64,000 nucleotides of DNA from NCBI GenBank assembly GCA_963920525.1, contig OY986436.1, positions 25,543,818-25,607,817 of the forward strand, read 5' to 3'. Positions 1 to 10,920 of the stretch are shown here, piece by piece. The position numbers and the translations under genes were made by a program. The notes below the pieces were generated by a model. The model did not search any database. It had not been told where the DNA came from and was given only the letters and a program-made list of their open reading frames with translations. Every line of letters begins with the position of its first letter. The stretch's first letter is position 1. The stretch comes from Dichetophora obliterata. Taxonomy: Eukaryota; Arthropoda; Insecta; Diptera; Sciomyzidae.

Positions 1-114
1 TTACAGGAGAATACGACCGAAAAAACAAAATCGATAGCATAATCAAATTCTTAGGTCACTTTTACGTTATACAAGAGCAAAAGCGATTCCATTGAACTCG
101 GTGAAAATTATCAC

Positions 115-310
115 AATATACTAATTGTTTTAGGTGAAGATTTTAATTGCGATTTAGGACATAAGTCAGGACAGGACAGGCACTTAAACAATTCCTTTTT
201 GATAAATTTAATTTACAAATGAAAAGCGATCCAAATATTTGAACAACAATTGTGATTAGAAACAACTATTGATGCAGTATTTGCTAGATATATTGATGAC
301 ATTATATCTA
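115..310 (+). pseudogene. Relic of an endonuclease (EEP-type) domain
   Basis: Forward translation from about 121 gives LIVLGEDFNCDLG, resembling the GDFN core of exonuclease-endonuclease-phosphatase domains in non-LTR retrotransposons and some Helentrons. After a stop and frame changes it gives TTIDAVFARYIDDI, resembling the conserved TTID.vF stretch that follows in those domains. Stops interrupt it and no reverse transcriptase or helicase follows within the window, so it is a fragment cut by the window edge or by decay. The parent element cannot be named. Confidence is limited by the short match. Confidence 0.4.
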
Positions 311-340
311 TAATATAGTTTGGCATTTCAGTTATCATAA

Positions 341-379
341 ACCCACAATACCATTTAAAAAATTTCTGGTATTGTGGGT
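341..379. repeat. Perfect 13-bp inverted repeat (hairpin)
   Basis: ACCCACAATACCA at 341-353 is matched exactly by TGGTATTGTGGGT at 367-379 with a 13-nt AT loop, followed by a partial direct copy (GTGGTATTTC). The words resemble the subterminal GTGGTATA motifs of the pogo-like element at 49.7-52.3 kb, but no element boundary is visible here. Confidence 0.6.
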
Positions 380-619
380 ATTTCTGTGGTATTTCTAATT
401 TTAAAATTTTCTGGTGTGAATATATAAGTGTTTTTTTTTTTAAATTAACTCAATGTTATTTGAAATTTTAATTTAAAAATTATTTTATTAAAAACACCAT
501 TAAATTCTCAAATCTATGAAAAGGCAAAAAATCTGCTCTTTCGTGTGTTCAACGACGCACCTCTTTTTTTTTACATTCAAAGCAGACTTGCATACAAACC
601 AGATTTAAATATTGGAAAT

Positions 620-2330
620 AGCAGCATAGCTGTTCGACCCTTGTTTGGACGAGACTACTTTGAAAGGACCACTGTTTGGTCCTTGTTCGACCGTTGTTAA
701 ATCGCTTTTAAAAGTCGGCCTCAGTTAAAAATGTTTTTACTAGACATTTTTCGCTCAAAATATGTTTAAGAAAATTTAAATGAGAATATTTTAATCGTAA
801 GTGCAATTGTAAGTATCCGCATTCCTAATTTGGTATGTAACCGAGTTCTACATTCTTTAACTATCCGCAATTTATTGACATTGAATTCCATAATCGCCGT
901 AATCGGCCGTTGTTCGACCGTTGTTCAGCCTCTGTTAGGCCTTATTTAAAAATATAATTTTTACTTGAATTTTCTAGCTCAAAATATGTTTAGAAAAATT
1001 TAAACGAGAATCGTATGTGCAATCGTAAGTATGCGCATTGATGATTTGGGATGTAACCGGGATCTACATTCTCTAAATATGCGCAATTCATTGACACAGA
1101 ATTCCGTAATCGCATTCTTTTTTATACTGCTTTTAGACCACCATTCGGTTGCTGTGCGGCCGTTGTTCGACCGTTGTTCAGCCTCTGTTCGGCCTAAGTT
1201 ACAAACATAATTTTTACTTGGATTTTCTAGCTCAATATATGTTTAGAAAATTTAAACGAGAATATTTTAATCGTATGTGCAATCATAAGTATTCGCATTG
1301 ATGATTTGGGATGTAACCAAGATCTACCATCTCTGACTATGTGCAATTTATTGACACTGAATTCCGTAATAGCATTCTTTTAGTACTGCTTTTAGGTCAC
1401 CGTTCGGTCGCTGTACGGCCGTTGTTCGAGCGTTATTCAGCCTCTGTTCGGCCTTAGTTAAAAATATAGTTTTTTCTTCAATTTTCTAGCTCAAAATATG
1501 TTAAAAAAATTCGAACGAGAATCTTTTAATCGTGTGTGTAATCGTAAGTATCCGCATTGATAATTTGGGATGTAACCGAGATCTACATTCTCTAACTATG
1601 CGCAATTTATTGACACTGAATTCCGTAATCGCATTCTTTTTTTGTACTGCTTTTAGGCCACCATTCAGTTGCTGTACGGCCGTTGTTCGTCCGTTGTTCA
1701 GCCGCTGTTCGGCCTTAGTTAAAAAATATAGTTTTTACTTAAATTTTCTAGCTCAAAATATGTTTAAAAAATTTAAACGAGAATATTTTAATCGTGTGTG
1801 CAGTTGTAAGTATCCGCATTGATGATTTGGGATGTAACCGAGATCTTCATTCTCTGACAATCCGCAATTCATTGACGATGAAATCCGTGACCGCATTCTT
1901 TTTTTTACTGCTTTTAGGCCACCGTTCGGTCGCTGTACGGCCGTTGCTAGAGCGTTGTTCAGCCTCTGTTCGGCTTTAGTTAAAAATATAATTTTTACTT
2001 GGATTTTCTAGCTCAAAATATGTTTAAAAAATTTATACGAGAATCTTTTAATCGTATGCGCAATCGTAAGTATTCGCAATGATAACTTAGGATGTAACAG
2101 AGATCTACATTCTCAGACTATCTGCAATACATTGGTATTCAAATCCGTATTTGCATTCTCATTTCGGTCCATGTTCGGGCTATATTCGGCCACTGTTCGA
2201 CCATTGTTCAGTCTCTGTTTGAGCTTAGTTAAAGATTTTTTATGTTTACTCGGGGTTTCAAGCCGAAAATATATTAAAAAAAATTTGAGCGAGGAGAACG
2301 AGGCAATATTTAGGCAATTCAAATATTGAT
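620..2330. repeat. Tandem repeat array, about 260-bp monomer, about 6 copies
   Basis: A landmark (GATTTGGGATGTAACC and variants) recurs at about 835, 1051, 1311, 1570, 1832 and 2092, giving spacings of 216, 260, 259, 261 and 260 bp. Each monomer carries a GC-richer block of short repeats of the type GTTCGACCGTTGTTCGGCC, then a stretch with TTTTCTAGCTCAAAATATG. The short open frames here (for example 1532-1822 and 1794-1979) are the repeat read through and are similar to each other, so I do not call them genes. The first and last monomers are more diverged, typical of array edges. Confidence 0.85.
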
Positions 2331-4083
2331 AAATAACTGTTGCTGTTTAAACAAAAAAGATATATGCAGTTATCTTCATTATTACTAACAGTTATTCCTT
2401 CTCTAATTACGACCTACTAAAATTCTTATCGTTTACCTAGAAATATTGTTTAAAAGTAAATTTTTTTTTCTAATATCTGTACATTAAAATACAACTTCTG
2501 TGCAAAAAAATTTCGCAAAATTTGAAAAAAAGTTATATGAGTTTCATTTATTAAACACAAGATATAAACACAAAAAAGAGCATTTTGAACGATAAAGTTA
2601 AAAAAGCGACCACTATCGTTCGCAATGTGTGTGATAACGAAACGTTACGTTACTTTACGTAAAACTTAAAAAAAAGTATTTCTTATAAAAGTTTTCACTT
2701 TAACAATAAAATCATTATAAAACTTTAGCTGTGTTCTGTTTTAAAAACAAAATCTTGTTCGTAATGTGTTTTAAGTAACCGAGGTCGGAATTGGGTCAAT
2801 AAGTCGAGGTTGGAATTCGGTCGAAATTAGGCTCATTAGTGGTCGGAATAAGAAAATCTTTAGCAATTTTAAGATTATCAATTACCTTGTAAATAAATTA
2901 CCTTTAAACATATTAATAGAAAAATAGTTTTTATTTTAACTATTTTTTATGTTCTTAACATTATCATTAACATTTACATTTTTTATGAAAATCTGTTTAA
3001 TTAATGCGTCCTCTTTTTTGTAAGGGACAGAACGTATTTTTCTATATATAAATTTCATTATAATGTAGAATATTTTGCTCAACCTTGGATAAAAATTTTA
3101 TTCGACCAAATTAGTTAAGGAAAATGGCTTTACTGTCTCGTAAATTCATAAAAATGTCCACCTGTCAAAAAGCTAGCATTATAATAAATCTTTTAAGCGT
3201 CAGTTCAATAAATGCTATTGCTGCCGAAAAAACAAAATAAAAACACTTTTCTTTAACCCAAATTGTGTTGAAAATAAACACCATTTTGGACGCATATCCG
3301 GACAACAAACACTTTATCCGCTCAACAAGCAACACTTTTTCCCCTTTTGATAAATTGCGCTGCACTGTTTTTGAAGCTGGCGAAAGAAAATATTACATTA
3401 AGTATATACGTATATGCTGCTGTTGGTGTTCAGGGTAAAATATTTTGCGAACAATTTGCATGTTGCCAATCTTTAACACAAAAAAAAAATATAAATAAAA
3501 AAGTTAAAAATTCAGAATCTTTAAACATTTACCAACATAAATTGTGCTCAACGTTTTGCTACTGACTGGCAATGAATTGAGGCAAGTTGTGGGTGGATTT
3601 ATGGTTGCCACAAACCACACCAACACGAATAAAAACACAACCAAACCGCTAGCTACAGCTACTTAACCATCAAGTGTTGCCAAGCGTAAATTATTTTGAT
3701 TTCAGCTCCAAAAAAAAAGTGTGGTTTGCTTCAGTTGCTGCTGGTATTGTCGTTGTAATTGTGGTTGTTGCTGTTGCCATTGTTATAATTACTTACTTAC
3801 TTAGGTTTTGTCATTTTAAGGTTTCTTTAATTGCCACTCAGAAAAGGCTTTCGCAGAAATTGCCTCAAAATTTATTGAGCAATTAAGAAAGGTTAAATAA
3901 TAATTAATAAAAATAGAATTATTTAAATGTTTGGGTTGCAAACAGTTGGGGCAAACATTTGCCACGTCCGTTTGTTCGTCTGTTTGTCTGTGATCACGAT
4001 AACAGCCGCAATTTAGAGCTATCTTAACGAAATCCAATATTTAAGCTATTTATTTAAAAATACAGATCAATTTCAAAAAGTAA
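2331..4083. other. AT-rich sequence without recognisable genes
   Basis: No coding region, RNA gene or inverted-repeat element was recognised. There is a short run of GGTCGGAATT-like repeats at about 2785-2850 and A/T homopolymer runs. Short open frames (3165-3365, 3347-3565, 3674-3886) have low-complexity composition and no motif. Confidence 0.5.
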
Positions 4084-4275
4084 TCAAATCAGATAAAAAC
4101 CACGTCTACCTCCCATGCAAAGTAATATCATAACGGTAAAATTTCCTTAAAGTCCGCAAAAATTATTATAATTACTTTAAATTTTGCATATAAGCTGAAC
4201 CTTTAGTATGCATTTTGAGTATGCAATTTGTAAAAATCGAATGAAAACTACGTCTACCTCCCATATTAAAAGACT
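4084..4275. repeat. Two units of a ~155-bp dispersed repeat with CCACGTCTACCTCCCAT
   Basis: AAAACCACGTCTACCTCCCAT near 4097 and AAAACTACGTCTACCTCCCAT near 4246 begin two similar units about 150 bp apart, each followed by sequence like ACGGTAAAAT and AAATTTTGCA. The same two-unit arrangement lies at the far end of the window (63.8-64.0 kb), so it is a dispersed family. Confidence 0.7.
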
Positions 4276-5618
4276 TTATGAAAACTGTAAGATATACTTA
4301 AATTCCACTAAATTGAGTACAATGCACATTGGGCCAGGAACTTTAATAAGTGGCCAAAAATCAGATATGTTATATTACAAATGATTTTTACGATAGATAA
4401 CGGGACACATTATGGCACCCTGAAATATTATTAATATAAAATCAAAAATTACAATTTGGGACAGATTTTAAGTCAAAAATGGCAATTTTTTTTATGTACA
4501 TCTAAAATTTGAAATCATCGACAGTACAATTATTTCTTAAAAATTTTAAAAATTTTTAGCACTTTATTAAAGACATTTAGGGTATTCACAAGGTGTGCTA
4601 TCATGTCATATTGTCTTAAAATTTTACAACTAAAATTTACAAGATAAATAAATGCAAATTAGAAACAGCTGTTTCATTACGACTCTTCAACAAACATAGC
4701 TTTCAGAGTTGTTAGTACATATATTAGTACTTTTTTTATATGGAAGGCAACAATAAAATGTTTAAACTAGTGTAAAATCTTAGGACAATATGGCATTACC
4801 TTGTAAATACCCTAATTGAATATAATATTAAAAAAAATATGTCTGCATATATTCTTTTTTTTAATCCTTTTTTCCTAAAGCTAAATACACAAAAATGGGG
4901 TTTAAAAAAATTGCCGTGCCTAAATAAAATTCCCAGAGATTTCGCTGGCAATTAAAATAATGTACATGCTTTTACTTTCTTTAAAATGTTTACTTGAAGA
5001 GGGATATGACACTTTTGCACGGTTCTAAAAACTTTCGAGAAATTTATAAAAAACTAATGTCGTGCAGTACTCTCAAATCGAAAAAAGACGACCTTAATCA
5101 AAAAATAGATAGTAGACAGTCGCAGTAAACTACTGCAAAGGCAAACTCTAAGCAAACTAGATCAAAAGTTTAAAATGCAATTAAATTGCAATAATTGAGT
5201 TTTGAGTGTTGCAAAAATTGAGAAGTTATGTTCAAAGTGTTGCGTTAAGCCAGATCGTGTTGTATTTCCAACATTTATTCTGTGTACTATTGAATCGAAA
5301 TAGTTAAGTTTTCAAAAAGAGATATTCTAAATGCAATGAATTTGCATCACGATTAAAAAAAATATAAAACAAATATTTAAAGAAAAAGTATTAAAAAAAT
5401 AGTAAAAGCAAAGAATTTAAAAAAATTTTAAAAATGAAAAATAAAAAAATATTTAAATAATTAAAAAAAAAATATAAAAAATAAAATATATATAAAGCAA
5501 AAAATCAAAAAAAAAATATAAAAAACAAAAAAGCGTAAAATATTATAAATAAAAAAAAAGGAAAAACAACAAGTGGCTCTCCCTGCAACCTTCCCGTGAT
5601 GACCCTGGAAACCATATA
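4276..5618. other. AT-rich spacer, with A-rich low complexity at 5345-5575
   Basis: No gene or element recognised. The last 230 bp is nearly pure A with occasional T and G (AAAATAAAAAAAT-like), directly upstream of the mariner insertion. Confidence 0.5.
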
Positions 5619-6905
5619 TTGGGGGTTGGAATTAATTTTAAAGGTTTTTTTTCGGTTTTTGAGCATTTATTTAGAAACAACGGTACAATGTATATTATTC
5701 AAAGTATTGTCCATCATTAGCTACAACATTTTCCCATCTTTCTGGCAGCATATGGATTCCGCGCCGGAAGAACGATTCGTCTTTTGAGGCAATCCACGAA
5801 TCGACCCATTTTTTGGTATCCTCGTAAGAAGTGAAGCGCTGCTCAGCCAAGCCATGCGTCATCGATCTGAATAGGTGGTAGTCGGAAGGGGCTATGTCTG
5901 GGCTATAAGGCGGGTGGGGTAGCACATCCCAATTCAGCGCCTCCAACGTTTCCTTGACGGTTCTTGCAACATGTGGCCGTGCGTTGTCATGTTGAAAAAC
6001 CACTTTGTCGTGTCTTTTGGCATATTCCGGCCGTTTAACCTTTAATGCTCGGCTCAATTGCATCAATTGTTGTTGGTAGCGTTCCCCAGTGATGGTTTCG
6101 TTAGGTTTTAGCAGCTCATAGTACACGACACCCTTCTGATCCCACCAAATACACAGCATAAGCTTGGCGCCATGAATATTCGGCTTGGCCCTCGATGTTG
6201 ATGCATGGCCGGGTGGTCCCCACGATTTTTTTCGCTTAGGATTATCGTAATGGATCCACTTTTCATCGCCAGTGACAATACGATGCAAAAAACTCTTCCT
6301 TTTATGCCGTTGAAGCAGTTGTTCGCACATGCAAAATCGGCGTTCAACGGCTCTCGGCTTCAACTGGAACGGCACCCAATTTCCTTGCTTTTGAATCATT
6401 CCCATGGCCTTCAAGCGTTTGCCGACCGTTGATAAGTCGACTTCCAATGATTCTGACAATTCTTGAAGGGTTTGACACGGGTCTTCATCGAGCAAAGCCT
6501 CCTATTCCTCATCTTCAAATTTTTTCGGCTGGCCCGGACGCTCTTTGTCTTCCGTATCAAAATAACCACTTTTAAACCGACGGAACCAGTACTCACAAGT
6601 AGAAATCGATGGAGTATAGTCCCCGTAAGCCTCAGTAAGCGTGCGTTGTGCTTCAACAGCTTTTTTCTTCAAATGGAAGCACAAAAGTAAACCTTTCCGC
6701 AAATTGCGTTTTGTTGGAACGAAAGTCGACATGTTCACAGAGAAAAAAATATATGTTGTTTACACTTCAGTGGAATGACACATACTAAAAAATGAAGCTT
6801 AGACAATGTGCTTTGAAATGAATATAGTCACAGGTGTGCCCGATGCGATCTATTGATAGTTACGCCATCTCTTAGAAAACCTTTAAAACTAATTCCAACC
6901 CCCAA
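5619..6905 (-). mobile_element. Mos1-like mariner element (DD34D), structurally complete
   Basis: Inverted terminal repeats begin TTGGGGGTTGGAATTA at 5619 and end as the complement at 6905. The match continues to about 31 bp with one mismatch. TA dinucleotides flank both ends (5617-5618 and 6906-6907), the target duplication of the Tc1/mariner superfamily. The length of 1287 bp is that of a full mariner (Mos1 is 1286 bp). The only gene is a transposase on the minus strand covering most of the element. The ends and all catalytic residues are intact, suggesting a fairly recent insertion. Confidence 0.95.
5695..6732 (-). pseudogene. Mariner transposase, 345 codons with one in-frame stop
   Basis: Cut-and-paste transposase that would bind the element's inverted repeats and insert into TA. 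I place the start at the ATG at 6732 because MSTFVP follows and the product is then 345 residues, the Mos1 length. The N-terminal half holds the paired helix-turn-helix domains, with the WVP linker motif near residues 118-120. The catalytic triad is visible as TGDEKW, QHDNARPH and APSDYHLF, with 34 residues between the second and third Asp, and the C-terminus ends LPERWENVVANDGQYFE. A single TAG at 6504-6502 (codon 77, in an acidic EDEE stretch) interrupts an otherwise open frame. Similarity to Mos1 suggests the mauritiana subfamily, inferred by eye. Confidence 0.93.
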
Positions 6906-6964
6906 TATATATATCATTTATGTAAGTTAATTGCGGGTTTTTTGTTTATCGATTTTATAACATA

Positions 6965-7590
6965 CACTGAAAAAATAGTACCACGTAAAATCTTTAAGAT
7001 TTCTTATTTCTTAAAATTTATTAAGATGAAGGGGTATAAAAGACGCAGAAAGAAAGGCATTTTTTAAGAAGAAAACTCCTTAAGTTTTCATCAAAAGTCT
7101 TCTTAAATTTATTTAAAAAGATTTCATCTTAATTTCTCATAAAATAAATTTTTTCGAGACTTTAACGTGTTTTTTAGGCATTTCTTCTTAATAAAATTTA
7201 AGAAGATATCTTATAATGCCATATAAAAATCGTCTTAGATTTATATAAAAAGATTTATTTTTAGTTTCTTAGAAAATTCTTTTTTTCGAGACTTTTACGA
7301 GTTTATTAGTGATTTCTTTTTAATAAAATATTAGAAGATAACCTATAGAGCCACATAAAATCTATAAGATTTCTTCTTAAAATGTATTCAGATTAAAAGG
7401 TATGAAAGAAGCAGGAAGATAGGTATTATTTTAAAAAGAAAACTTCCTAAATTTTCATCAAAAGCCTTCTTAAATTTATTTAAAAAGATTTCTTCTTAAT
7501 TTCTTATAAAATGCATTTTTTCGAGACTTTTACGTGTATATTAGGCATTTCTTCTTAATAAAATTAAAGAAGATAATCTAATAGTTTACA
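6965..7590. repeat. Degenerate tandem/MITE-like repeat rich in TTCTTCTTAATAAAATTT
   Basis: Three related units are visible. TTCGAGACTTTnACG followed by TTCTTCTTAATAAAATT occurs near 7154, 7285 and 7520, and CACGTAAAATCTTTAAGATT-like starts occur near 6980, 7220 and 7352. The block starts ACACTGAAAAAAT, as many insect MITEs do. A possible partner end (TTTTCCAGTGT near 9063) lies beyond the microsatellite, but the match is too short to define the element. Confidence 0.55.
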
Positions 7591-7992
7591 TTACGTTCCT
7601 TTATAATGATTCTTGACCTATTAGGTTTCCTTTTTGAGAGAATTACCTGATTACAGGTTCCAAACGTGCTATTTTCTAAGGCCTTGTATATTTATTTTTA
7701 GTTCACACATCACACGTCAGATTCGGTAAAAGCGTCCCCTTATTCTCTCTCTCATATCGCCTCTTTTTTAACACCTCGGAATCAATAATAACCAAACTAA
7801 AGTTTTAATTTAATAGTGCCACGCCCCTTTGCTGAATCCCGTTTTTTCTAACATGCTCGGAAGCAATCCTACCCATTCCTATACCCAATTTCAATAAGCT
7901 GGTGGCAATATTAGACGAGATACAGTATTTTATTGATAGTGCCACACCCCTTTTTTAATCCCGCCCATTTTTACCATCGTGCTCGAAGATGC
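7591..7992. other. Spacer with no recognised gene
   Basis: AT-rich sequence with GCCACGCCCC and GCCACACCCC words about 110 bp apart (around 7820 and 7930), probably another dispersed repeat. No open frame with recognisable motifs. Confidence 0.4.
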
Positions 7993-8783
7993 ATTAAAAT
8001 TAAAAATTAAAAATTAAAAATTAAAAATTAAAAATTAAAAATTAAAAATTAAAAATTAAAAATTAAAAATTAAAAATTAAAAATTAAAAATTAAAAATTA
8101 AAAATTAAAAATTAAAAATTAAAAATTAAAAATTAAAAATTAAAAATTAAAAATTAAAAATTAAAAATTAAAAATTAAAAATTAAAAATTAAAAATTAAA
8201 AATTAAAAATTAAAAATTAAAAATTAAAAATAAAAAATTAAAAATTAAAAATTAAAAATTAAAAATTAAAAATTAAAAATTAAAAATTAAAAATTAAAAA
8301 TTAAAAATTAAAAATTAAAAATTAAAAATGAAAAATTAAAAATTAAAAATTAAAAATTAAAAATTAAAAATTAAAAATTAAAAATTAAAAATTAAAAATT
8401 AAAAATTAAAAATTAAAAATTAAAAATTAAAAATTAAAAATTAAAAATTAAAAATTAAAAATTAAAAATTAAAAATTAAAAATTAAAAATTAAAAATTAA
8501 AAATTAAAAATTAAAAATTAAAAATTAAAAATTAAAAATTAAAAATTAAAAATTAAAAATTAAAAATTAAAAATTAAAAATTAAAAATTAAAAATTAAAA
8601 ATTAAAAATTAAAAATTAAAAATTAAAAATTAAAAATTAAAAATTAAAAATTAAAAATTAAAAATTAAAAATAAAAAATAAAAAATTAAAAATTAAAAAT
8701 TAAATATTAAAAATTAAAAATTAAAAATTAAAAATTAAAAATTAAAAATTAAAAACTAAAAATTAAAAATTAAAAAATAAAAA
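7993..8783. repeat. Heptanucleotide microsatellite (ATTAAAA)n, about 110 units
   Basis: About 790 bp of the 7-mer ATTAAAA repeated with very few interruptions (ATAAAAA near 8229 and 8670, ATGAAAA near 8328, ATATTAA near 8703, ACTAAAA near 8754). Homogeneity is high enough that slippage is probably recent. It is unlike arthropod telomere repeats (TTAGG). Confidence 0.97.
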
Positions 8784-10920
8784 CATCAGTTTTGCTCTAG
8801 CTATGCACGTATATATACAAAAAAAATTTTAAGAATTCCTAAAGAAAAAATTCAGAAAATTGAAGATGTGATAGGGTAAAGTGCATCCCTATCGTCCCCT
8901 GTTTTTAATAAATTTTCAAGCCGGATCCGAAAATCGCCCAGGCAACAACCCTTTTTTTACCTCCATACAAATCGACCCAGCCTAATGTGTATGACATGAC
9001 TCCCACTTTTGACATTCTGCTCGATAACAACATTAATAAATTTTTTTTTTCTTAATAAACTTTTCCAGTGTGATCTTATAAAAGTTCTTAGATAGGGACA
9101 TTACAAATTGTTGGCTATTTTGCTGGGTATGTGATAAATATGAGAAGTGGGCGTAGAGGTGGTTTATCCCTGGTTTGATCGCAACCAATTTACGTATAGT
9201 GCATAGTAGCGTTTTTAAATCTCAGTCCGATTAAATGAAATTAAATACTTCACTCTGTAGCTACGTGAAACGCATAGCACTTGATGGCTTTAATGCAATT
9301 AAAACTTAATACACGTAAGTCCATCGTTTTGATGCTTGAGACTTTAAATGCACATTTCAAGATCCTTAAACTTCGCTGATATTGTATTAAGCAACATGCT
9401 TGATGCTGTGAAACCGGACACGGAAATGTGCATGTATGCACGCACGAACACCAGCAGCTTGAGTGCATAGAAATATTAACCAAGCGCAATGAGTGTGAAT
9501 CGTACAACACACAATCACTCAAACGCATACTCAGCACACAAACTCTAACACAAACACATACTCAGCACACAAACTCTAACACAAACACTTACTCAAGGGC
9601 AGGCTAACCATATTAAATGCAGCAACGCGCTTTGTTCAAATCTAAACATGCTAGAGTGTTTGGTGTGAAACTTTTGCACCTGCAGCTGCAGCTAGGTGCA
9701 ACTAGCTTCTTACATTTCATGTACCTTGTTTAGCCCTTTTTCCCCATCTGGACGACTACGACGTCGATTAAAACATGAAACACATTTAAGCTCTATTTAA
9801 TGCCCGCTCGTCTTTTTGTTGCCTTAATGTTATGTTGACATTTTAGCTTTAGAGATTAGAGCTTGTGTTTGGCTATGGAATTATTTATCTTTACTTTCCT
9901 TATCCTGCACACCCTTGTTTTCGTTGTCGGTTTTACAAACAGGAACATCAAAGAGACTGTAAAACATTTCTTAGTTTCTATGACAGCGCTTTAATTATCA
10001 GCCTGTTGAAAATGTATAACCTTCGTTGAAATTATCTAGAAAGGTATATTTTTTCGTAGTATTTCTTTTTGTTTGTTTTTTTTTTGCAAGCTACTACAGA
10101 AGAGTGGTAAAATTTTCTTTCATTTCAAAGCATAAAAATTAACGGTTGGTATTTTTTTTCATAGAAAAACGTACTTTCATCATGTGGCTGATGAGCATAA
10201 TATTTGTCATTAGCCTAAAGCACTTTCGGAGACATAAAAATAGCTTTAAAAGAGTTTCAACAATTCTTGTTTACCGTCAGTTAAAAAATGTATTTAATTT
10301 ACTTTCAGGTTATTAAAAAAATGCATATAATAATCATAACTTAATGTAAAATTGTTCAATTAAGCTATAATAATTTTTATGCGAATAAAATATTACTCAT
10401 ACGCCCCGTTAAACTGTATGAAACTTGTTGCGGATTTTAGCGCACTAGTAGTAAAAAGAACATTATTTGTAGCTTCATAAAAAATTTTATTTCCGGTAGT
10501 AAAAATTCATATCGTCATATCCTTTATATCAAAAATTGTTGCTGTATTAAGAGCATTTGGCCTGTATTAAGAGTTTGGCAATGAGTTTGGTAACATCTTA
10601 TTTTCTAAAGCTATTCGCAAACGCTTGCAATTTTATGTATGGCTCATTTTGTGCAAGACTGTCACAACTCAACATTTAAAATTTAACATGCAGAAATTTA
10701 GCACGAAAAATGTCATTTCTGAGAATCGAAAAAAAAACAAACGAATTTGAAAGAACTTTGACCGATATTGAATTGGAAAAACATGCTGTGTCAAATGAGA
10801 AGTAGTTGGTAGCAAAATGCTTTCAACACGTTTTCACCAAATGAATTATGAAAAACGGTGTGCATTCTAGCTCCAAAAAAATTGTAAGCTTTTGACTGTA
10901 AATTTTTTTTTATAAATGTA
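8784..10920. other. Spacer with no recognised gene; 31-bp duplication at 9526-9592
   Basis: About 2.1 kb, less AT-rich around 9.3-9.8 kb. A 31-bp unit (ACTCAGCACACAAACTCTAA then CACAAACACAT) is tandemly duplicated at 9526-9592. The open frame on the minus strand at 9250-9537 is Cys/Ser-rich, ends inside this repeat and has no recognisable domain, so I do not call it. Nothing else could be supported. Confidence 0.45.

Noticed and set aside
1532..1979. Two similar small proteins (96 and 61 codons) that could look like a gene pair
   Set aside because: They are the same frame of successive 260-bp tandem repeat units; similarity comes from the repeat.
7993..8783. Telomere-like repeat
   Set aside because: The unit is ATTAAAA, not the arthropod TTAGG type, and it is bounded by ordinary sequence on both sides.
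9250..9537. 95-codon Cys/Ser-rich minus-strand ORF
   Set aside because: No domain, no clear start context, and it overlaps a tandem duplication; no support for coding.
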